A DNA stretch of 64,000 nucleotides from Ectopseudomonas toyotomiensis. Its GTDB lineage: Bacteria; Pseudomonadota; Gammaproteobacteria; Pseudomonadales; Pseudomonadaceae. The position numbers and the translations under genes were made by a program. Positions 1 through 7,853 of the stretch are shown in pieces (within the stretch, counting starts at the first letter, position 1; every line of letters begins with the position of its first letter). Below the pieces are notes generated by a model that did not search any database, had not been told where the DNA came from, and saw nothing but the letters and a program-made list of their open reading frames with translations. The stretch covers positions 248,001 to 312,000 of the forward strand of contig NZ_FOXK01000003.1 in NCBI RefSeq assembly GCF_900115695.1, given 5' to 3'.

Positions 1-2
1 TC

Positions 3-767
3 GTCGACGACAAGGCGACCGGCAAGCTGTTCGCCGATCGCCTGAAAGACATGATGATGCAGACCTTCAGCTTCAACCCAGTGCCGCAGATGTTCCAACC
101 GGTGATCGATATCTACTCCAACCGGGATGCCTTCACTGGTCGCGATATCGAAACAGCAGGCATGGAGCGTCTGAGCAAGGGGCTGCGCTCCAGGGACAGC
201 ACCACCGTGGCGGCGCAGGCCGTATCTAGCGCGAGCCGGGTGTTTGGCGATGAAACGCCGTTCGCGCTTTCGCCTGTGCAGGCTGATCATCTGATCCGCG
301 GCTACTTCGGTACCGTGGGTGCGAACGCGGCCGGCATCATCGATACGGTATGGCGCGGAGCAACTGGCCAAGAGGCGCCGGACAAGCGCTGGAGCGAGTA
401 CCAACCGATTCGCCGCTTCTATCGCGATCTGGGCGCACCAGCGCCTTACACCCGGTACAGCACGCTGTTCTACGATGGGCTGCGCGAGGCGAACCGCATT
501 TACTCGGACGTGCGCGAGTTGCAAGGGCTTGGGAAAACGGCAGAGGCGCAGGATCTGGCAGCCGAGAAGCGCGGCATCCTGGCGATGCGGCAGCAGCTCA
601 ACCGCCAGCAGCGTCGTATCAGCGAGATCAACAAGCAGATGGAGAACGTGCGCCGCTCTGACCGGGACGGCGCCTGGAAGCGCAAGGAAATCGACAGGCT
701 CACGCTGATGCGCAGCCTGATCACTGATCAGGTCGGTAAGCAGATCGAGGCGGTGAGAGCGGACTGA
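3..767 (+). CDS. Phage large polyvalent protein, C-terminal part (LPD38-like), 5' partial
   Basis: The frame is open from the left edge, so only the last 254 codons are present and the true start lies outside the window. The text resembles the C-terminal LPD38-type domain of very large phage polyvalent proteins: an FNPVPQ-type segment, a region with VQADHLIRGYFGTVG, then a charged, Arg/Gln/Lys-rich helical tail (about the last 90 residues) that looks like coiled coil. Such proteins are thought to be injected or virion-associated, but no catalytic motif is visible in this piece. The stop is 8 bp from the convergent integrase stop. Its family assignment is moderate; its phage origin is well supported by the neighbouring integrase. 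Confidence 0.65.
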   Translation, partial: VDDKATGKLFADRLKDMMMQTFSFNPVPQMFQPVIDIYSNRDAFTGRDIETAGMERLSKGLRSRDSTTVAAQAVSSASRVFGDETPFALSPVQADHLIRGYFGTVGANAAGIIDTVWRGATGQEAPDKRWSEYQPIRRFYRDLGAPAPYTRYSTLFYDGLREANRIYSDVRELQGLGKTAEAQDLAAEKRGILAMRQQLNRQQRRISEINKQMENVRRSDRDGAWKRKEIDRLTLMRSLITDQVGKQIEAVRAD

Positions 768-775
768 GGGCCTGT

Positions 776-2005
776 TCAGGCCCTCTTATCAAACTGGACC
801 ACGTTGCCGCGCTCGAGCGCGGCGAGGTAGTCGGCATACCACTGCATCATCGTGCGCCGTTGCTCAAGGTAAGTGGCCTTGTTGTAGATCCTGGCGACGC
901 CTTCCTCTGCGTGGGACAGTTGCGCTTCAACGTGGTCTTTCGGGAAGTCGTTCTCCCGCAGAATGGTAGATGCGATGTGGCGGAAGCCGTGACCAGTCTG
1001 CATCCCTTCATAGCCCATGCGGCGAAGGGCCATGTTGAAAACCATGTTGCTCAGCGGTTTGGTACGGTCATTCCTCCCGGGGAACAGCAGATCGTAGGAG
1101 CCTGAGTACAGTTGCAGTTCCTTGAGCAAAGCGACTGACTGGGTCGACAGCGGAACGATGTGCGCCCGCCGTTTTTTCATCCGTTCAGCCGGGATTTCCC
1201 AGATGGCTTTGTCCAAGTCGATTTCGCTCCAGCGGGCCTCTCGTACTTCGCTGGGCCGCAACCCGTTGATAACCAGCAGGCGCAGCCCAATCCTGACTGT
1301 TCTGTTGTTGTAGGCGCTGATTGCACGTAGGAGAGCGGGAAGCTGGACCTGTTCGACGTGGGCATAGTTCGTGGACTGCTTCTTCTGGAGGAACTTGTCG
1401 AGGCCGTCGACAGGGTTGTTGATCGCCCGGCCGGTAACCCGGGCGAGGTCGTAAATCTCTTTGCAGAAGCGGCGCACGTTGCCCATCTGGTCGAGGATGC
1501 CTTTCTTCTCCATGGAGCGGAACAGTTCCATCCATTCCATCGGGGTGATATCGGCGTAGGGCCGGTTACCCATTCTCGGAAAGACATGCAGTTCCAGGGC
1601 GCCTATTACTCGCTTGGCATACCCGTCGCCCCAGCCCGCTTTGCGCGTGGCATACCATTCTCGCGCCAAGAGTTCGAACAGGTTCTCGGATTGTGCCTTC
1701 TCTTCCGCCTCAACCGCTTTGCGCTGGGTGGAAGGGTCTATGCCTTGGGCGATGAGCGTGCGCGCTTCCTGAGCCTTGGTCCTGGCCAAGGCGCCACCGA
1801 CGCTAGGGTAAGGGCCGAGGCCCAGCCAAGAGCGGGCTTTCGAGCCTGGTTTCGAGTACCGTAGCTCCCACAGCTTCTGGCCGGATGGTTTCACCCGAAA
1901 ATACAGCCCCTGTCCGTCGTGTTCGCGGTATGTTTTTTCTTCGGGCTCGAGGCTGGAGAGGGTGGTATCGGCCATCGGCCGGCGCTTGATTTCCGCTCGT
2001 TTCAT
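776..2005 (-). CDS. Tyrosine-type site-specific integrase (P4/DUF4102 family)
   Basis: This 409-residue protein has the N-terminal arm-binding DUF4102 domain (DGQGLYFRVKPSG region), a central SAM-like core-binding domain and a C-terminal catalytic domain. Visible catalytic residues are Arg250 (in GLRPSEV), His339 and Arg342 (HGFRH), a later His in LSHAEE, and the likely nucleophile Tyr374 (IYNKA). I start it at the ATG at 2005, because family members commonly begin MKRxEIKRRP. A longer frame reaches a TTG at 2062, but that extension is encoded by a repeat cluster and is probably not translated. No good Shine-Dalgarno sequence precedes 2005. It catalyses integration and excision, presumably at the adjacent tRNA-Pro. 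Confidence 0.92.
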   Translation of the reverse strand: MKRAEIKRRPMADTTLSSLEPEEKTYREHDGQGLYFRVKPSGQKLWELRYSKPGSKARSWLGLGPYPSVGGALARTKAQEARTLIAQGIDPSTQRKAVEAEEKAQSENLFELLAREWYATRKAGWGDGYAKRVIGALELHVFPRMGNRPYADITPMEWMELFRSMEKKGILDQMGNVRRFCKEIYDLARVTGRAINNPVDGLDKFLQKKQSTNYAHVEQVQLPALLRAISAYNNRTVRIGLRLLVINGLRPSEVREARWSEIDLDKAIWEIPAERMKKRRAHIVPLSTQSVALLKELQLYSGSYDLLFPGRNDRTKPLSNMVFNMALRRMGYEGMQTGHGFRHIASTILRENDFPKDHVEAQLSHAEEGVARIYNKATYLEQRRTMMQWYADYLAALERGNVVQFDKRA

Positions 2006-2011
2006 GGCTGT

Positions 2012-2063
2012 TTGGTATGCTGGGTTATAGGTGTTTTGCCAGCATACCAATGGGCATACCAAT
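2012..2063. repeat. Three copies of a TTGGTATGC 9-mer upstream of the integrase
   Basis: TTGGTATGCTGG at 2012-2020 and beyond is matched by its exact reverse complement ending at 2050, giving a 12-bp inverted repeat with a 15-nt centre. A second reverse-complement copy of the 9-mer follows at 2055-2063. The cluster lies between the tRNA and the integrase start. This is where integrase arm-binding sites or an autoregulatory operator would be expected. The role is inferred; the repeat itself is directly visible. Confidence 0.6.
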
Positions 2064-2106
2064 TAGGTAGGGATGACCTGAGATAAGGTGAGACAGCCAG
2101 AAACAG

Positions 2107-2132
2107 AAAACCCGGCGCAGAGGCCGGGTTTT
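2107..2132 (-). terminator. Intrinsic terminator downstream of tRNA-Pro
   Basis: A perfect 10-bp stem (AAAACCCGGC against GCCGGGTTTT) encloses a 6-nt loop. On the minus strand it ends in a T run, and by symmetry it could also act on the plus strand. It lies 42 bp past the tRNA 3' end and before the integrase, so it would stop tRNA transcription from entering the element. Confidence 0.8.
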
Positions 2133-2174
2133 CTGGGGTTTCGAGACATGTAGGCACATGCTGAAACAAGGGAT

Positions 2175-2251
2175 TGGTCGGAGAGACAGGATTCGAACCT
2201 GCGACCTTCTCGTCCCGAACGAGACGCGCTACCAAGCTGCGCTACACTCCG
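2175..2251 (-). tRNA. tRNA-Pro, anticodon CGG
   Basis: The minus strand folds as a 77-nt cloverleaf. It starts CGGAGTG and ends CTCTCCG-A-CCA with the CCA encoded, and its acceptor stem has one T-T mismatch at pair 6. The anticodon loop TTCGGGA gives CGG, and the TpsiC arm contains GGTTCGAATCC. The 3' half is intact and borders an integrase, which suggests that insertion of the element regenerated the tRNA end. Confidence 0.95.
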
Positions 2252-2261
2252 AATGAGCCGT

Positions 2262-2289
2262 ATTCTACCGAAAAACTTTTACCGCACAA
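2262..2289 (-). promoter_or_regulatory. Sigma-70 promoter for tRNA-Pro
   Basis: On the minus strand, TTGTGC (2289-2284) and TAGAAT (2267-2262) are separated by 16 bp. The -10 box ends 10 bp before the tRNA 5' end at 2251. The position and the close match to consensus support it as the tRNA promoter. Confidence 0.6.
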
Positions 2290-2381
2290 GGGGTTAGCCT
2301 GAAAAAATCATCAGGCCGGTCATCCCTTTCTGCGGCCGGGGCGTGCCCCATTGTCCTTCAGCGGTGCCTTGGGCTCTCGCT

Positions 2382-2603
2382 TCAGAGTTCCTTCACGGTC
2401 TGCACCTGATCCTTGTTGATCGTGGCGCGCTTGCCGTCGAGTTGCTCGAATTCGTAGAAGCCGGATTCTTCATCGAACTTGGGTTTGTCTACCGTCTGTA
2501 TTTCACGCCCGTCATTCAGGGTGATCACCGACGGCGTGGAGCAGCCGGCCAGCACAGTGAAGCCGATTGCCATCAGCAGGGCGGGGATTATCCGTTTGGT
2601 CAT
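2382..2603 (-). CDS. Small YgdI/YgdR-type (DUF903) lipoprotein
   Basis: This 73-residue protein has a lipobox ending LAGC at Cys21, so it should be lipidated and placed in the cell envelope. The mature part contains the short SH3-like DUF903 strand pattern typical of YgdI/YgdR (ITLNDGREIQTVDKPKF). Function in this family is not established. It stands alone between tRNA-Pro and mobA, with AGGAG-like sequence upstream of its ATG. Recognition of the family is firm and its role is unknown. Confidence 0.85.
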   Translation of the reverse strand: MTKRIIPALLMAIGFTVLAGCSTPSVITLNDGREIQTVDKPKFDEESGFYEFEQLDGKRATINKDQVQTVKEL

Positions 2604-2689
2604 GGTCTGTCTCCTTGGGTGCTAAAGAGGTGCTATACCCTCGCTCAGACGTGAAACTACCGTATGAGTTCCGCGCAGGGCTTCTCGCT

Positions 2690-3280
2690 TCAGCAAGGCG
2701 ATATGCCGTTCGCGAGCGTTTCCGGTGTGTTCAGGTTGGCCAGGCGGGCATCTTCCAGCGTGCAGTCGACGGCGATGGGGGCCAGTTTGCCGAACCAGCG
2801 TTGCGGGCTGCGTTCACCGGATTGCCAGGCGTGTTCCAGGTCGTCTCTGAGCCCCGTGGGCAACAGGCAGAACAGTGGCTGCCAGTAGTTGCCCTGGCGG
2901 ATCACCACCGGCCGGCTCCCTGCGTGGGCAAGCAGTGACTCGATCAGTGCGCGGTCCACCAGGGGAGCGTCACAGGGCAGCACCAGCATTTGCTCGTGGC
3001 GTGCCGCAGCCATGCCGGCGCGGATACCCGCCAGCGGCCCCTGAAAGTCCTGATCCTGATCTGCGACCAGTTGGTCGGCGTAGTGTGCATAGTGCTCCGT
3101 GTTGCGGTTGCAGGAGATGATCAGGTCGTCGCTCAACGGTCTGGTCAGATCATGCAACCACGCGATCAGTGGTCGACCGCGCCACTCCAGCAGGCCCTTG
3201 TCGCGGCCGCCCATGCGCAGGCCTCGGCCACCGGAAAGCAGTAGCACCGAGCAGGTGAGGCGGGCGTTGGATGCGGGCAT
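2690..3280 (-). CDS. mobA: Molybdenum cofactor guanylyltransferase MobA
   Basis: MobA joins GMP to molybdopterin to give the bis-MGD form of the cofactor, in the cytoplasm. The 196-residue protein begins with the nucleotide-binding signature [16 protein letters not shown] and has the later LPCDAPLVD segment. I place the start at 3280, because GGAG lies 9-10 nt upstream and a more distal in-frame ATG (3325) lacks a ribosome-binding site. It is divergent from moaB-moeA, and all three act in molybdenum cofactor synthesis. About 69 bp between the two starts must hold both promoters. Confidence 0.93.
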   Translation of the reverse strand: MPASNARLTCSVLLLSGGRGLRMGGRDKGLLEWRGRPLIAWLHDLTRPLSDDLIISCNRNTEHYAHYADQLVADQDQDFQGPLAGIRAGMAAARHEQMLVLPCDAPLVDRALIESLLAHAGSRPVVIRQGNYWQPLFCLLPTGLRDDLEHAWQSGERSPQRWFGKLAPIAVDCTLEDARLANLNTPETLANGISPC

Positions 3281-3348
3281 GTGTGCAGTCTCCGAAGGCA
3301 GGCTGTGTGATATAACAGCGCCCATTCTCTCCCAATTGGATGCCTGCC

Positions 3349-3888
3349 ATGAACCATAAGGCCGACGCGGTTTTTGTACCGCTGAATATTGCCGTGCTGA
3401 CCGTCAGCGACACGCGCACGCTGGAGACCGACACCTCGGGTCAACTGCTGGTCGACCGTCTGACCGCCGCCGGGCACCAACTGGCCGCTCGCATTCTGCT
3501 CAAGGATGACCTCTACAAGATCCGCGCCCAGGTGGCGACCTGGATTGCCGAGGATCAGGTTCAGGTGGTGGTGATCACTGGCGGTACCGGTTTCACTGGG
3601 CGTGACAGTACGCCGGAAGCGGTCGCCTGCTTGCTGGACAAACAGGTCGACGGTTTTGGCGAGCTGTTCCGGCAGATCTCCGTGGCCGATATCGGCACGT
3701 CCACCATCCAGTCACGTGCGCTGGCCGGTCTGGCCAACGGCACCCTGGTGTGCTGCCTGCCGGGCTCGACCAATGCCTGTCGTACCGCCTGGGACGGCAT
3801 CCTCGGCGAACAACTGGATGCACGGCATCGTCCCTGCAACTTCGTGCCGCATCTGAAACAGGTGGGCGCCTGCGAGACACGCGGATGA
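3349..3888 (+). CDS. moaB: Molybdenum cofactor biosynthesis protein MoaB
   Basis: This 179-residue MogA/MoaB-fold protein would adenylylate molybdopterin before metal insertion. It shows the family's VLTVSDTR strand near the N terminus and the [10 protein letters not shown] loop, which forms the molybdopterin site. I prefer the ATG at 3349 over that at 3340, because related proteins start MxHKAD. Its TGA overlaps the ATG of moeA (ATGA), so the two are translationally coupled. It is divergent from mobA. Confidence 0.94.
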   Translation: MNHKADAVFVPLNIAVLTVSDTRTLETDTSGQLLVDRLTAAGHQLAARILLKDDLYKIRAQVATWIAEDQVQVVVITGGTGFTGRDSTPEAVACLLDKQVDGFGELFRQISVADIGTSTIQSRALAGLANGTLVCCLPGSTNACRTAWDGILGEQLDARHRPCNFVPHLKQVGACETRG

Positions 3889-5099
3889 GTGGTTGCGATC
3901 ACCCCGGTCTACTGCCCATGGAGGCGGCGCTGGAGCGCCTGCTGGCTCTGGCGGATGCGGCGCCAATCGAGCAGGTCGAGCCGGTCGTGCTGGCCGAGGC
4001 TGATGGTCGTGTGCTCGCCGAGCCGCTGATCGCAGCGCTGGATCTGCCGCCCTGGGCCAACAGCGCCATGGACGGTTACGCCCTGCGCCTGGCCGATTGC
4101 AATGGTCAGGCGTTGCCGATTAGCCAGCGCATTCAGGCGGGCACCGCGCCCACACCGCTGGAGCCCGGAACCTGCGCGCGCATCTTCACTGGTGCGCCGC
4201 TACCGGAAGGTGCCGACACCGTCGAGATGCAGGAGAACGTTGAACTGGATGAGGCGGGGCGGGTGCATTTCCGCGAGCCGCTGAACGTCGGGCAGAACGT
4301 ACGGGCTCAAGGTCAGGAAACCCGCAGCGGCGAATCCGTGCTGCCGGCCGGTACCCGCCTGGGGCCAATCGAGCTGGGGCTGGCAGCCTCTCTTGGGGCT
4401 GCACGGCTGTCGGTGCGGCGGCGCCTGCGCGTTGCCGTGCTGTCCACCGGCGATGAGCTGGCCGAGCCGGGGCAGGCACTTGGGCCGGGGCAGATCTACA
4501 ACAGCAATCGGCGTCTGCTGATCGCCTGGTTGCAGCGGCTGGGCTGCAGCGTGGTGGATGCGGGCATATTGCCTGATGACCTGCAGCGCACCCGCGAAGC
4601 GCTGGGCGCCTTGGGCGAGGTCGATCTGATCCTCTCCACGGGTGGCGTTTCGGTGGGGGAGGCGGATTTTCTCGGCATAGCCCTGCGCGAGGCGGGCGAA
4701 CTGGCGCTGTGGAAATTGGCGATCAAGCCAGGTAAACCGCTGACCTTCGGCCATTACCAGGGCGTTCCGGTAATAGGTTTGCCGGGCAACCCGGCCTCGA
4801 CACTGGTCACCTTCGGACTGCTGGCGCGTCCTTACATGTTGCGTCGTCTTGGTGTGCAGCGGGTCGAACCACTGGGCTTCGCGGTGCCGGCAGGTTTTAC
4901 CTGGGGTAAGCCCGGCATGCGCCGTGAGTATCTGCGCGCGCGTCTGGAGCAAGGGCGCGTGGTGCCCTATGTCAACCAGAGTTCCGGCGTTTTGCGCAGC
5001 GCCGCCTGGGCCGAAGGGTTGGCCGAGGTGATGGAGGGCAGCACGCTAGCCGAAGGGGATATGCTGCGCTTCATTCCCTTGAGCGAGATTCTCGGCTAG
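3885..5099 (+). CDS. moeA: Molybdopterin molybdenumtransferase MoeA
   Basis: MoeA inserts molybdate into adenylylated molybdopterin. The 404-residue protein has the MoeA N-terminal domains ([12 protein letters not shown] segment), the central MoaB/MogA-like domain with [12 protein letters not shown] and the C-terminal beta-barrel domain. The open frame extends further upstream, but the start at 3885 overlaps the moaB stop and matches family length. It completes a moaB-moeA operon. Confidence 0.94.
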   Translation: MSGCDHPGLLPMEAALERLLALADAAPIEQVEPVVLAEADGRVLAEPLIAALDLPPWANSAMDGYALRLADCNGQALPISQRIQAGTAPTPLEPGTCARIFTGAPLPEGADTVEMQENVELDEAGRVHFREPLNVGQNVRAQGQETRSGESVLPAGTRLGPIELGLAASLGAARLSVRRRLRVAVLSTGDELAEPGQALGPGQIYNSNRRLLIAWLQRLGCSVVDAGILPDDLQRTREALGALGEVDLILSTGGVSVGEADFLGIALREAGELALWKLAIKPGKPLTFGHYQGVPVIGLPGNPASTLVTFGLLARPYMLRRLGVQRVEPLGFAVPAGFTWGKPGMRREYLRARLEQGRVVPYVNQSSGVLRSAAWAEGLAEVMEGSTLAEGDMLRFIPLSEILG

Positions 5100-5108
5100 C
5101 GCCTGAAT

Positions 5109-5140
5109 CGCCCGGCTGCGGGTATGGTCGGGCGCTTTAG
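5109..5140 (+). terminator. Weak candidate terminator after moeA
   Basis: CGCCCG (5109-5114) and CGGGCG (5129-5134) can pair around a 14-nt loop, followed by CTTTAG. The stem is short and the T run poor, so this is only a candidate end for the moaB-moeA transcript. Confidence 0.3.
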
Positions 5141-5248
5141 ATGGCGCGGCGAAACTACTGGGTCACATTTCTAACGATAGAATTTGCAAATGGGCCTTGT
5201 AGAAGGCATAGTCACCGACTTGTAAATTCAACCGACACGGTCGTGCCC

Positions 5249-5869
5249 ATGCTAAAACGCTTCGCACCCCTCGTGCCTCTTGCACTCACAGTCTTGCTCG
5301 CTGCCTGCGCCGGCCACTCGCCGCAACCGCAGACAGGCGACGCTGCGGCCGAGCCAGTTGCTCGCCCGCTCTCTCAGCAGGTTGAACCTGCCGACGATGA
5401 AATCACCGCGCTGATCGACGACAAACCCTATGAAATGCCCCAGCTGGCAGACAGCCTGCTCGATCTCGGGCGTTCGCTGATCGGCACTCGCTATCGCTAC
5501 GGTGGCACCTCGGTGCAATCCGGTTTCGATTGCAGCGGTTTCGTTGGCTACCTGTTCCGCGAGGAAGTCGGCCTGGAACTGCCACGTTCCACGCGTGAGC
5601 TGATCAACCTCGATGCACCGAAGGTGGCGCGCGCCGATCTGGAGCCGGGCGATCTGATCCTGTTCAATGATCGTGGTCGTGGTCGCGTCAGTCACGCCGG
5701 CATCTATCTGGGTGATGATCAGTTCATCCACTCCAGCAGCAGCCGCAGCGGTGGTGTGCGCATCGACAGCCTCGACGACAGCTACTGGAACCGCAGTTAT
5801 CTGCAGGCCAAGCGCGTCCTGGCGTTGGCTCCGGTGGAAGAGCAGGTCGCCGCCAAGCGCAACAACTGA
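5249..5869 (+). CDS. NlpC/P60 family lipoprotein, putative peptidoglycan endopeptidase
   Basis: This 206-residue protein starts with a signal peptide and lipobox (LLAAC). It ends with an NlpC/P60 domain, which normally cuts D-Glu-to-diaminopimelate bonds in peptidoglycan stems. Cys95 in FDCSGF is the nucleophile, and the SHAG and FIHSSS histidines complete the usual Cys-His-His set. The start at 5249 is chosen because it gives the signal peptide immediately; a longer frame from 5141 does not look like protein. A second NlpC/P60 lipoprotein follows 84 bp downstream, so the two look like an old tandem duplication. Confidence 0.88.
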   Translation: MLKRFAPLVPLALTVLLAACAGHSPQPQTGDAAAEPVARPLSQQVEPADDEITALIDDKPYEMPQLADSLLDLGRSLIGTRYRYGGTSVQSGFDCSGFVGYLFREEVGLELPRSTRELINLDAPKVARADLEPGDLILFNDRGRGRVSHAGIYLGDDQFIHSSSSRSGGVRIDSLDDSYWNRSYLQAKRVLALAPVEEQVAAKRNN

Positions 5870-5953
5870 TGTACACGGCGTAACCTCAGGGTTGCGCCGT
5901 TCGTCGTGTCTCGGGCAGAGTAGAGCGCATTCAGGCTCAGGATCGCCTCGCTT

Positions 5954-6478
5954 ATGCCCGTCACGACCCGTGTTGCCCTCATCGCTCTCGTTCTGCTGCT
6001 GAGTGCCTGCAGCAGTCGCGCTCCCTCTCCTCAGCCCAGTTACACCCCTCCAGTCACTTCGCCGTCTTATCAGGGCGGAGCTGAAGACGTGCTGTTCCGT
6101 GCCCTCGGTCTGGTCGGTACGCCGTATCGCTATGGTGGCAATACCCCCGAAGGTGGTTTCGACTGTAGCGGCCTGATCGGCTACGTTTATCGCGATGCTG
6201 CCGGTATCAGTCTGCCGCGTTCGACGCGTGAGCTGAGCACCATGCGCACCCCTGATGTCCGTCGCGACGCCCTGAAAAGTGGTGACCTGGTGTTCTTTGC
6301 CACCAATGGTGGCCGCGCCGTCAGTCATGCCGGGATCTATGTCGGTGATGGCCGCTTCGTCCATGCCCCCTCCACCGGTGGTACCGTGCGCCTGGACAGC
6401 CTCACCAGCGGTTACTGGCAGGGCGTCTATCTAGATGCCAAGCGGGTCATCACTCCGGAGCTCGCGCGTAATCCGTGA
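5954..6478 (+). CDS. NlpC/P60 family lipoprotein, second tandem copy
   Basis: A 174-residue paralogue of the gene before it. It has a short signal peptide with a lipobox (LLSAC), a Pro/Ser-rich linker, and an NlpC/P60 domain with Cys71 (FDCSGL), SHAGIY and FVHAPS. It is therefore a predicted envelope-anchored cell-wall hydrolase. It lacks most of the acidic linker of its neighbour, so it is about 30 residues shorter. The next gene starts 10 bp after its stop. Confidence 0.88.
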   Translation: MPVTTRVALIALVLLLSACSSRAPSPQPSYTPPVTSPSYQGGAEDVLFRALGLVGTPYRYGGNTPEGGFDCSGLIGYVYRDAAGISLPRSTRELSTMRTPDVRRDALKSGDLVFFATNGGRAVSHAGIYVGDGRFVHAPSTGGTVRLDSLTSGYWQGVYLDAKRVITPELARNP

Positions 6479-6488
6479 ATTACTGTCC

Positions 6489-6809
6489 ATGGTCGATCCC
6501 ATTCGCCTGCCGCCTCAGCCTGAGGTCTGCGAGCTGTGCGCGCGCCCCGTCGCATTGACCCGTCATCACCTGATTCCCAAGGCGCTGCACGACAAGGCTT
6601 ATGTGCAGAAGCGCTACCCTCGTCATGAACGTATCACCGCCACGCTGTGGGTCTGCCGCGCCTGCCATAACCAGATTCATCGTCTTTTCAGTGAAAAGGA
6701 GCTGGCGCTGACCTACAACAGCCGCGAGGCACTACTGAGCGACGAGCGTTTGCGAACGTTCGTCGACTGGTTGGCGAGCAAACCGCCCGGGTTCATGCCC
6801 AGGCACTGA
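6489..6809 (+). CDS. Small HNH-type zinc protein, putative endonuclease
   Basis: This 106-residue protein has two Cys pairs (CELC near the N terminus and CRAC later) around TRHHLIPK and HNQIH. That is the layout of a small HNH nuclease with a structural zinc. I start it at 6489, 10 bp after the NlpC gene; an earlier ATG lies inside that gene. The Shine-Dalgarno sequence is poor, so translation may depend on the upstream gene. Homologues are widespread but mostly uncharacterised, and its substrate is unknown. Confidence 0.7.
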   Translation: MVDPIRLPPQPEVCELCARPVALTRHHLIPKALHDKAYVQKRYPRHERITATLWVCRACHNQIHRLFSEKELALTYNSREALLSDERLRTFVDWLASKPPGFMPRH

Positions 6810-6852
6810 GTGGCGTTGACGGGCAGGGCTGCCAGCCTCTACCCTGCGCGCC

Positions 6853-7042
6853 TTGCTTCAGGTGCCCCGCGTTGCCGTGAATGGCGGCCATGGGGTGAAA
6901 CAGGGAAGCCGGTTCCAATGCCGGCGCTGCCCCCGCAACGGTAGGTGAGTCAAACGCTGCTCGAAGCCACTGTGCTATGCACGGGAAGGCGCGGCGTCGA
7001 ACCCATGGTTCGCTCACAAGCCCGGAGACCGGCCTGTCGCAG
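6853..7042 (+). promoter_or_regulatory. Cobalamin (adenosylcobalamin) riboswitch
   Basis: The leader of the cob operon carries the B12-aptamer landmarks in order: a 5' GGTGCC element, GGGAA near 6903, CCCCGCAACGGT near 6930-6942, and the B12 box AAGCCCGGAGACCGGCCTG ending near 7037. Binding of coenzyme B12 normally lowers expression of the downstream genes. It lies 200 bp upstream of cobO and faces it. Confidence 0.92.
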
Positions 7043-7074
7043 TTTCACGGCATCGCGGAGGGCGCTGTCCGGCC

Positions 7075-7110
7075 AACGCTCCGGTTCTACCGGGGCGTTC
7101 GTGTTGTTTC
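7075..7110 (+). terminator. Candidate expression platform of the B12 riboswitch
   Basis: AACGCTCCGG (7075-7084) pairs with CCGGGGCGTT (7090-7099) around a 5-nt loop, with one G-T pair, and a T-rich stretch (CGTGTTGTTT) follows. It sits 33 bp after the B12 box and 130 bp before cobO, so it fits a ligand-controlled terminator. No competing antiterminator was worked out. Confidence 0.5.
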
Positions 7111-7241
7111 GTCTTCCGCTCGCCTGACCAGCCATTGGCGCCTGGATGAGTGCGTGCGGATCATCGCGATCTTCTTCCTCATTGCCGTTCGTACTGTTCG
7201 ATGAACAGGCGGCGCGGGTGCCTGACGTGCAGGAGCACAGC

Positions 7242-7853
7242 ATGAGTGAGACCGCCGAGCGCGACGCCCGCCACAAGGCGCGCATGCAACGCAAGAAAGC
7301 CCTGATCGACGAAAAGATCGCCCAGGCCCAGGACGAATACGGCCTGCTGCTGGTGCACAGCGGCAATGGCAAGGGCAAGAGCAGCAGCGCCTTCGGCATG
7401 GTCGCGCGCGCCCTTGGCCATGGCATCAAGGTCGGCGTGGTGCAGTTCATCAAGGGCGCGGCCAGCACCGGTGAAGAAACCTTCTTCCGCCGTTTTCCCG
7501 AGGAAGTCAGCTATCACGTGATGGGCGAAGGCTTCACCTGGGAAACCCAGGATCGCCAACGTGATATCGCCAAGGCGCAGCAAGCCTGGGCGGTGGCACG
7601 GCATCTGCTCAGCGATGAGTCGGTCGGCCTGGTGGTGCTGGATGAGCTGAACATCGCCCTCAAGCATGGCTACCTCGAACTGGACACGGTGCTGGCTGAT
7701 ATCGAAGCCCGGCCGCTGTTGCAGCACGTGGTGGTGACGGGGCGCGGTGCGTTGCCTGGGATGATCGAGGCGGCTGACACCGTCACTGAAATGAGCCTGG
7801 TCAAGCATGCGTTCAAGTCCGGAGTAAAAGCACAGAAGGGCATCGAATTCTGA
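7242..7853 (+). CDS. cobO: Cob(I)yrinic acid a,c-diamide adenosyltransferase CobO
   Basis: The enzyme moves the adenosyl group of ATP onto the corrinoid cobalt. The 203-residue protein has the P-loop HSGNGKGKSSSAFG and the VVLDELNIAL segment typical of CobA/CobO. AGGAG 6 nt upstream fixes the start at 7242. It is the first gene of the ten-gene cob operon under the B12 riboswitch, and its stop overlaps the cobB start by one base. Confidence 0.95.
   Translation: MSETAERDARHKARMQRKKALIDEKIAQAQDEYGLLLVHSGNGKGKSSSAFGMVARALGHGIKVGVVQFIKGAASTGEETFFRRFPEEVSYHVMGEGFTWETQDRQRDIAKAQQAWAVARHLLSDESVGLVVLDELNIALKHGYLELDTVLADIEARPLLQHVVVTGRGALPGMIEAADTVTEMSLVKHAFKSGVKAQKGIEF

Larger units (their letters stand above)
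1..2174. mobile_element. End of an integrated prophage or genomic island at tRNA-Pro
   Basis: The first 2.17 kb holds the tail of a phage-type polyvalent protein and a P4-type tyrosine integrase. The integrase lies next to, and is transcribed away from, the 3' end of tRNA-Pro(CGG), which is the usual arrangement for elements that insert into a tRNA 3' end. Genes to the right of the tRNA (lipoprotein, mobA, moaB) are ordinary Pseudomonas chromosome. The element therefore extends leftward out of the window. Its far attachment site is not visible, so its size and completeness are unknown. Confidence 0.65.
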
